Shown here: positions 57,801-64,000 of the stretch, in pieces | How the letters are laid out: every line of letters begins with the position of its first letter | How positions within the stretch are numbered: position 1 is the first letter of the stretch | NCBI GenBank assembly: GCA_963693315.1 | Contig: OY856186.1 | Coordinates: forward strand, 282,144,935 to 282,208,934 | Direction: 5' to 3' | Length of the DNA stretch: 64,000 nucleotides | Origin: Diogma glabrata | Lineage: Eukaryota > Arthropoda > Insecta > Diptera > Cylindrotomidae | Translations under genes and position numbers: made by a program | Notes under the pieces: model-generated | Seen by the model: only the letters and a program-made list of their open reading frames with translations | The model's database searches: none | What the model was told of the DNA's origin: nothing

Positions 57801-59075
57801 TTGACCCCATGTTAAATAGTGATTTTACCCCTCCTCATACCCACCCCCTTAATAAATCTAAGTATGAGAATATGACACTCTTTTATATTTTTTATTAAAA
57901 ACGTACTAATTTTTCTATCATTCCAAATACATTTGAAAATTTTCGATCAGTTAGGTTCGGAGCTAATCGAAGTAAGAAAACACGAAAAAAACGTCATTAT
58001 TCCAAATTATACAAAAAAATCCCAGCGGCAGGTATATCCGCTAGAAATAGGTAGATTTCGGGGTCAGACGGTTTTGTGTCCAAATAAAATTAGATAAGTC
58101 AGATAAGTTTAAATAAAAAATATAAGTAGAAACAGAATAATTCAAAAAAAATTATTGAACCAAATTAAATACATTATCCGAACTAACTCCATCAATACAA
58201 TTTCGGAACAGTTTTATTTAAGTTGGTTTAAACTACTTTTAATAACATATTAAATCCACCAAAGATCAAATGAACTACGTCATAACTACAATTATACCAT
58301 CACACATAATTTATAATCAAACATTATCAAACAATTTTATTTCAAAATCATCTTTTGTTGTTGTTTTTTTGTTCTTATTTAATCTTTTTTCAAACGGTTA
58401 CTTAGTAAAAACAAAATAAAAACAAAAGAGATTTTGATAATTTTTCTATGGTATTAAATGGCTTGATATTTTTTTTGCAAGAGGTTCATTATAACGCTTA
58501 TAAAAATGGAACCTTTTGGGTTAGAAAGCTGAAATTTTTTGAGGCTATAGTTTAAAAGTATGTTTAAAAGTTAAAATGAATTTGAATAACATAAATAGAA
58601 ACATGATGAAAGCATTGCCTTTTGCGTTTGTTTTCATTTCAACAGCCTTAGGATCTCAACCGTTAAACTTGAACTATTTTTTTTGAAAATTTTGGAAAGA
58701 GCTATATTTTTCGTACGTGGAAAAAAGTTTTCAAATATGAGCTTGGCCATTTCAGCTATATCAAGGACAGCAAAGTTAAGTAAATTTTTGAGGAACCTGA
58801 AACGCCAAGGTTGTCATCTGGATAAAAATGATAAAAAAAGATTTAAGTATTCAATATTTTTAAATTTTATTAAAATATTATGATTCAAACGGAAGTTATA
58901 GCGCCCTAGATTATTCGACTTTTTAAGCTCTAGCCGCTTAACCTGCACCCGGATATGGCCAGTTCACGAATCTTTCCAAGACATTATTTGCCGAAACATA
59001 CACAGAAAATTATTTTCGTGTAGGTCGAAAAATGCGACCGTGAGAGTGCCGCTAAATTCCGTTATACCTCATATC
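57801..59075. other. AT-rich sequence, no recognised gene
   Basis: Nothing with family resemblance between the satellite and the TA tract. Confidence 0.5.
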
Positions 59076-59076
59076 G

Positions 59077-59220
<144 letters not shown>

Positions 59221-60179
59221 TTTTTTTGTTTTTCCGTCTCCGCTTATTACATATAGTCGTTTGGCATCAAAACTTTTCCGAAATTCCGAGATGAAGCCCA
59301 TTGCAATAGGTAGATTTTTATATGAAATCTACCTAAAATGGTGAGGTGTGAAATTCCAAAATAAATTTTTAAGGAATACTGAAATGAAGCCCTTTCATAT
59401 GATACCCTACTTGAATCTATAAAAAAATATATTTTCTCAAAGGTCTAACATCGTACCCCTGTAAACCAAACGAAAACCACTTTAGTTTTATTTGTATCCG
59501 TCATTTCATGTAAGCAGATTAGTTTTATACGCACCTCAAATTTCAACTCCATAGTATTTATAGTTTACGAGATAATCGATATAATGTAAAAAACTCGTTT
59601 TACTCTCACCAATAGTGTTCCGTATAAAAAACGGAACCCTAAAAACAGGTCCTCACTACTCAGCACATCATCGCTCAAAAGCTTATCAGTTCCTTCTCAC
59701 ATAAATCTTATTTTGTTAAAGTTTCATTAAAATTTGTTTATTTAACAAAACTGTAGCACCCAACCGACATAACTTTTGTTGTATACAAATAGAAAAAGAA
59801 AAAAAAATGTTTACCGGAAGTGAAAATTTTTACCGGATGTTTGCATTCAAAACTGTTGCAAATGACACTATCAGCAAATCTAACCAAATTTTATCAAATA
59901 CGATTATGTATCAGGAACTGACTTTATTTAAGTCTCAAATAAACAGGCACTAGGGCTGCTTCCCGCACTACTTACCCCAATATTGTTCAAAAACTATAAT
60001 CAGTTCTTTGTCATTAAAATTCCCATCTTTTGTCAAAGTCTCATCAAAATTGATTAATGAACGAGGTCTGTATGCTCCAAGCAAACATTAAAAATAATTT
60101 GAGAAAAGTCCAGCAGTTGTATGTTGGACTTCCGTCACACTCCAAAAAAAACTAAGTTTTATATAAATATACAGAACTA

Positions 60180-60292
60180 TTTTTTTTTTTTATTCTATGT
60201 TAGGCATGTTTAGTGTTAACCAATATAGATCAACGTCTCTGAATATCCGAAGATACCATGCTAACTAAGGAACTAGGGCTTGAAAGTATTAT
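60180..60292 (-). other. LINE 3' UTR and poly(A) tail
   Basis: Minus-strand sequence after the ORF2 stop runs about 100 bases and ends in a run of 13 A (T-run at 60180-60192). This is the expected 3' end of a target-primed LINE insertion. Confidence 0.65.
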
Positions 60293-63157
60293 TCAATTTT
60301 CTTTGAGGAATTTATTAATGTTGATCTTAAAGTTTTGAGGATTAAAATTATCAGGAAAGACCCACGCCGGTAAGGCATTCCAGAGATGAGAAACTCTGTT
60401 AAAAAAATCGCGTTGAAAAGCGACAGTTCTACACCTAGTCACTCGAACCGTAAAAGGATGGGCTGATGTTGATGCTCTAGTGAAACGCGCAAAGTTTGCT
60501 GGTTCAGGCAAAATCGATTTGATCTCCGCAGACGTCCGTTCGTCCATAATATACTTGTAGAATACCGTCAAATCAGCGACGTCTCTTCTATGTTGCAAGG
60601 AATCAAGCTCGTTAGTAAGAGTCGAGTTGCCGATCAATTTAACAGCTCTCCGCTGTACAGAATCAAGACATTTCAAACTACTTATGTAAGCTCCTCCCCA
60701 TATGTGAGAACAATACTCCATGCAGGGACGAATAAATGATTTATATATTAAAAGAAGCTGCTCGCTATTAAAAACCTTACGACAACGACCCAAAAATCCT
60801 AATTTTTGAACAGCGTTCTTTGCTAGGCTAAAAATATGAGAATTCCATTTCATACTATTTTCAATCTCAACTCCTAGAAGTTTAATAGATTCTTTCTCTT
60901 CAAGATTATTTGAATCAAACTTTAATAAAAATGGATTAGGTGTTGATAACCTAGAAAAATGGCAAACTTGAGTTTTACTTGTGTTGAATTCAACACTGTT
61001 AGCAACTCCCCAATCTAAGATGGTTTTTAAATCAATATTTAATGAGTCTATCAAGTTTGATCTAGCGATATTAAGATTTGATGGTGCATACAAATTTGGC
61101 ATTTCATGTGACGCATGAAGTGTGCTATCATCAGCAAAACTATGGATGGGATTAACTGTTGAACCTAGCAAGTCATTAATATAGAGAAGAAAAAGAGTAG
61201 GTGATAAAGCGGAACCTTGAGGAACACCAGCGTTAGTTGAAAAGATATTCGATGAAACACCATCAACATTGACCTGAAATTTGCGCTCGGAAATAAAGCT
61301 TTGTAACCAAGAAATAAGTTGCTCATCTAAGCCGTAGCATCTCAATTTGCAAATAAGATTGTTGTGCCATACTTTGTCAAACGCTTTGGCAATATCAAGT
61401 GCGACGCCAAAGGTCTCACCATGGTTTTCAAACGACTTGTTCCAGATATGCGTGACAAAAGAGAGTAAATCTCCCGTCGCTCTTCCTTTACGGAATCCGT
61501 ATTGTCTTTCATTAAGTAATTTTGACGACTCTAAGAAGCTCATAATATTAAAATTAACATATTTCTCAAATACTTTAGAAACAACCGACAAAATTGATAT
61601 AGGTCTGTAGTTTCTTGGATCCGTTTTAGCGCCCTTCTTTGGAACTGGTTGTACACTAGCCATTTTCCATATATCAGGAAAAATCCCTTTCTTATATGAC
61701 AAATAGAAAATTTTAGTTAGGATTGGTGCTAACTCTTTAGCAAAAGTTTTAAGGATAATTGGAGGAATTCTATCAGGTCCAGATGCCTTATTAGTATTGA
61801 TTTGTAAGAGCATTTTCCGAATGACATTTTTACGAAAAATAATCCGCCCCATTTTGTTAGAAACTCTAGGAATTGGTATAGGTAGAAAATTGGGTTCTAC
61901 TAATGTAGAATTTAACGAAAAACAGTTACCTAATAAATTAGCCTTTTCTTTGGGGTCAATAATAGGTATATCTCTATCAATAAGAGGAGGTATAGAAGAC
62001 TTACAAAAATTTCCTTGAACAGCCTTGGCGGTTTTATAAAAATTTCGTGAACCAGTAGGGTGCTCAGCAAATTTATTAGCTTTTTTCCTAATAAATAGAT
62101 GTTTCTCTGCATCTATTAATTTTCTACATAAATTTCTTTCTATTCGGTATAATCTAAGGTTTTCATCAGACTTGTTTTGAATAAACTTTTGAAAAGCCTT
62201 TTTTTTAATTTTTATTGCTTTTTTGCATTTACTTGAAAACCATCGATCAACCTTCGGAACAATCAAACTATTTGGAACAAACCTACTCATACCCATTAGT
62301 ATTATTTTTGAAAAATTAGAAGCAACAATGTTTGGATTTTGGCTGGAAAGACAATTGCGTTTCCAGGGAAACCATTTAAAGAAATCTCTAAGTCCCTGCC
62401 AATTTGCAGCTTTATAATCCCAAACAAGACGAGGATTAGCTTTAAACTGTTTAGGTACTTGTATATTTAAATGTGTGGAGATCAAATTATGATCTGATCC
62501 ACCCAAAGGCTCTGATACTTTAAATTGAACCAACGTAGGGTCATTTATCAAAAACAAATCGAGCAAGTTACTTTTTTGGCCAAGAATGTCAGGAACTCTG
62601 GTAGGCTGATCTATTATCTGAGTGAAATTATGATAAAGAGCAAAAAGTTCAGCTTCTTTACCTAATTCATCAGTTTTAGAGCTGTGTGTAAGCCATTCTT
62701 TATTATGAACATTGAAATCACCAAGAACTATAATTTTAGCGTTAGGATATACAGTCAACCTATCTATCTTTTCAGATAGGTCATGAAATAAATTTATGTT
62801 CTCCGGTGAGTTGGGCGAGCGATACAATCCAAAGACAAAAAGAGTTTGATTAGAGCAGGTAATCTTAAGGGAAACCATATTGTGAAATTTTGAATTTAAT
62901 TCAAAATTATTTATTCTCACATATGGTACAGAATTTCTAATAAACGCACAAACACCATGCTTAAAGTAGAAAGAAGATTCAAGCTCATAGTTAGGACAAA
63001 CATATTTAGTTTTGTCCAACGATACAGCTCTCGCGCTGATAATCGTTTCCGTTAAAAAAAGAATATCAGGCTTAAGATTCTCAAGATAAAGGTGAACTGC
63101 ATTAAGATTGGCGTTCAACCCTCTTATATTAGCAAAATTGATAGACAATTTCGACAT
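60293..63157 (-). CDS. non-LTR retrotransposon ORF2: AP endonuclease plus reverse transcriptase, 954 aa
   Basis: This is the replication protein of a LINE: it nicks target DNA and copies element RNA there. The N-terminal endonuclease has NFANIRGLNANL, LFLTET, YRSPNSPENIN, GDFNVHNKEW (near 146) and GGSDHNL (near 219). The RT follows with NYRPISILSVVSKVFEKY, ALDIAKAFDKVWH (near 592), NAGVPQGSALSPTLF (near 642) and HSFADDSTLH (near 674). A post-RT region has RPCMEYCSHIWGGA and ends NKFLKEN. The frame is open from ATG to stop, with all catalytic boxes present. No ORF1 is seen upstream within the window. It belongs among the Jockey/CR1-like APE-RT elements; the exact clade is not certain. Confidence 0.93.
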   Translation of the reverse strand: MSKLSINFANIRGLNANLNAVHLYLENLKPDILFLTETIISARAVSLDKTKYVCPNYELESSFYFKHGVCAFIRNSVPYVRINNFELNSKFHNMVSLKITCSNQTLFVFGLYRSPNSPENINLFHDLSEKIDRLTVYPNAKIIVLGDFNVHNKEWLTHSSKTDELGKEAELFALYHNFTQIIDQPTRVPDILGQKSNLLDLFLINDPTLVQFKVSEPLGGSDHNLISTHLNIQVPKQFKANPRLVWDYKAANWQGLRDFFKWFPWKRNCLSSQNPNIVASNFSKIILMGMSRFVPNSLIVPKVDRWFSSKCKKAIKIKKKAFQKFIQNKSDENLRLYRIERNLCRKLIDAEKHLFIRKKANKFAEHPTGSRNFYKTAKAVQGNFCKSSIPPLIDRDIPIIDPKEKANLLGNCFSLNSTLVEPNFLPIPIPRVSNKMGRIIFRKNVIRKMLLQINTNKASGPDRIPPIILKTFAKELAPILTKIFYLSYKKGIFPDIWKMASVQPVPKKGAKTDPRNYRPISILSVVSKVFEKYVNFNIMSFLESSKLLNERQYGFRKGRATGDLLSFVTHIWNKSFENHGETFGVALDIAKAFDKVWHNNLICKLRCYGLDEQLISWLQSFISERKFQVNVDGVSSNIFSTNAGVPQGSALSPTLFLLYINDLLGSTVNPIHSFADDSTLHASHEMPNLYAPSNLNIARSNLIDSLNIDLKTILDWGVANSVEFNTSKTQVCHFSRLSTPNPFLLKFDSNNLEEKESIKLLGVEIENSMKWNSHIFSLAKNAVQKLGFLGRCRKVFNSEQLLLIYKSFIRPCMEYCSHIWGGAYISSLKCLDSVQRRAVKLIGNSTLTNELDSLQHRRDVADLTVFYKYIMDERTSAEIKSILPEPANFARFTRASTSAHPFTVRVTRCRTVAFQRDFFNRVSHLWNALPAWVFPDNFNPQNFKININKFLKEN

Positions 63158-64000
63158 TTTAAATTATAGTTAAATTTAAAAATAAATCTGAAAACAATCC
63201 TCAAAAAAATTCCAACTAAAACCAAACAAAAGATCAAAAATGATATCTAAATTGACAATTCTACCAGCTGGACAACTTGAAACTATGTCTAAGTTTAACT
63301 GTCGAAATTGCCAATTCAAACAATGGATAATAAATTAATGGTTCGACATAAGAGATTGAAGCAAACAGATTAAACCAAACCAAAAACAACGATTAAGGAT
63401 TAAAAGGAGACCGTGAAAGTTCTTATCTCTTAAAAGTAGTATAGTAAGTATAACTGTGAAATTGCAATTGAAGTTTGGGTTAATTTTGTCTTACACTTAA
63501 CAAATTAAATTTAAAATGAAATACAATGTAAAATAATTGTACCTACAGCACAGTCGTTGCTGTTAATTTAGTATTAACAAAATATTAAAAAAAAAAATTA
63601 CTAAATAAATTGTAAAACTTATCTTAATTTCCTCCTGAACCATCGGTAAGGTAAAAATTTTAGATATATTATCGTTTTTCCTAAATTTTCTTCAAATTTT
63701 GTTCTTAAGTTAATTATTTCTAATTTTGTAATTTTCTTACCTAAAAATAAAAAAGATAAATAGTGTTAATTAGTAAAAATTAAAATTTATTGATATTAAA
63801 GTAATAAATATAAAAGAAATTTAATTATTATTATTTTTTTGCAAATTTCTTATATTCGAAAATAATACACAGCCGTTTCGTTTGACAGCTGGCCTACCAA
63901 CTATGCAGAACTATGTGAACTATGTGAACTATTCTAAATGCTTATAAACCAAGTTTCATCCAATTTGATTATCAGTTACAGATGCTATTGAGCTTTAAAA
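63158..64000. other. sequence upstream of the LINE ORF2
   Basis: No ORF1 or other gene is recognisable. The first few hundred bases may be 5' UTR of the LINE; the boundary cannot be placed. Confidence 0.4.

Overview
The window is AT-rich eukaryotic DNA, almost certainly from an insect and probably a fly. The evidence is short (about 55-70 bp) GT-AG introns in the transposase genes, DD34D mariner, gypsy with a tRNA-Leu-type primer site, hAT, Helitron and non-LTR families, and one degenerate fragment resembling the BLOC-3 subunit HPS1. There is no operon, rRNA, CRISPR or intact single-copy gene. I cannot name the species. Nearly everything recognisable is transposable element (TE) sequence, heavily nested, so the window reads as a TE graveyard with some young insertions.

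Layout. 1-6421: a minus-strand Ty3/gypsy element whose gag is fused to the end of RNase H and the integrase, with protease and reverse transcriptase deleted. It is split by a CACTCAG-ended insertion that itself holds a dead mariner, and its 5' LTR holds a 234-bp Harbinger-type MITE. 6422-8670: a (TA)n tract and a 1.2-kb GGTATCT heptamer array. 9845-10925: Helitron ends. 11015-20580: a small TIR transposon with repeated 17-bp motifs and a transposase-like fragment. It was split by a hAT element (11029-19239), which was split in turn by a non-autonomous hAT (13268-15630) and a GTF2IRD2-like hAT (16239-18902); all three hATs have perfect 8-bp target duplications. 20640-22000: a reversed Helitron 5' end, a broken BED-finger hAT and a TCGGAT-rich repeat.

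23485-39540: a decayed minus-strand LINE. Its reverse transcriptase is split by a 13.1-kb insertion (23973-37084) with CACAGT termini, GTTCGTT-rich ends and a 2-bp target duplication; an inverted copy of the same LINE segment nearby preserves the empty site. Inside the 13-kb insertion lies an autonomous Helitron (24751-33276) whose RepHel ORF is split by a 3.4-kb CACAGAGC-ended element. That element carries a spliced SAMD3-like gene and a C2H2 exon. The Helitron finishes in a 474-bp palindrome made of two inverted 3' ends.

39700-46000: remnants of two more gypsy elements (protease/RT; SAP-type gag), a tandem-repeat block and a LOA-like LINE 3' end with a (CAA)n tail. 46060-51604: a putative TIR-bounded region holding the HPS1-like fragment and a MITE. 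53768: a tRNA-derived SINE head. 54900-59640: a region edged by GGGTTCCGT-type repeats that contains a roughly 285-bp satellite and a (TA)n tract. 60180-63157: an uninterrupted APE-RT LINE ORF2, the most intact coding sequence in the window.

The strongest candidate for something not well described is the set of CAC-ended, 2-bp-duplication elements, above all the one carrying the SAMD3-like gene.
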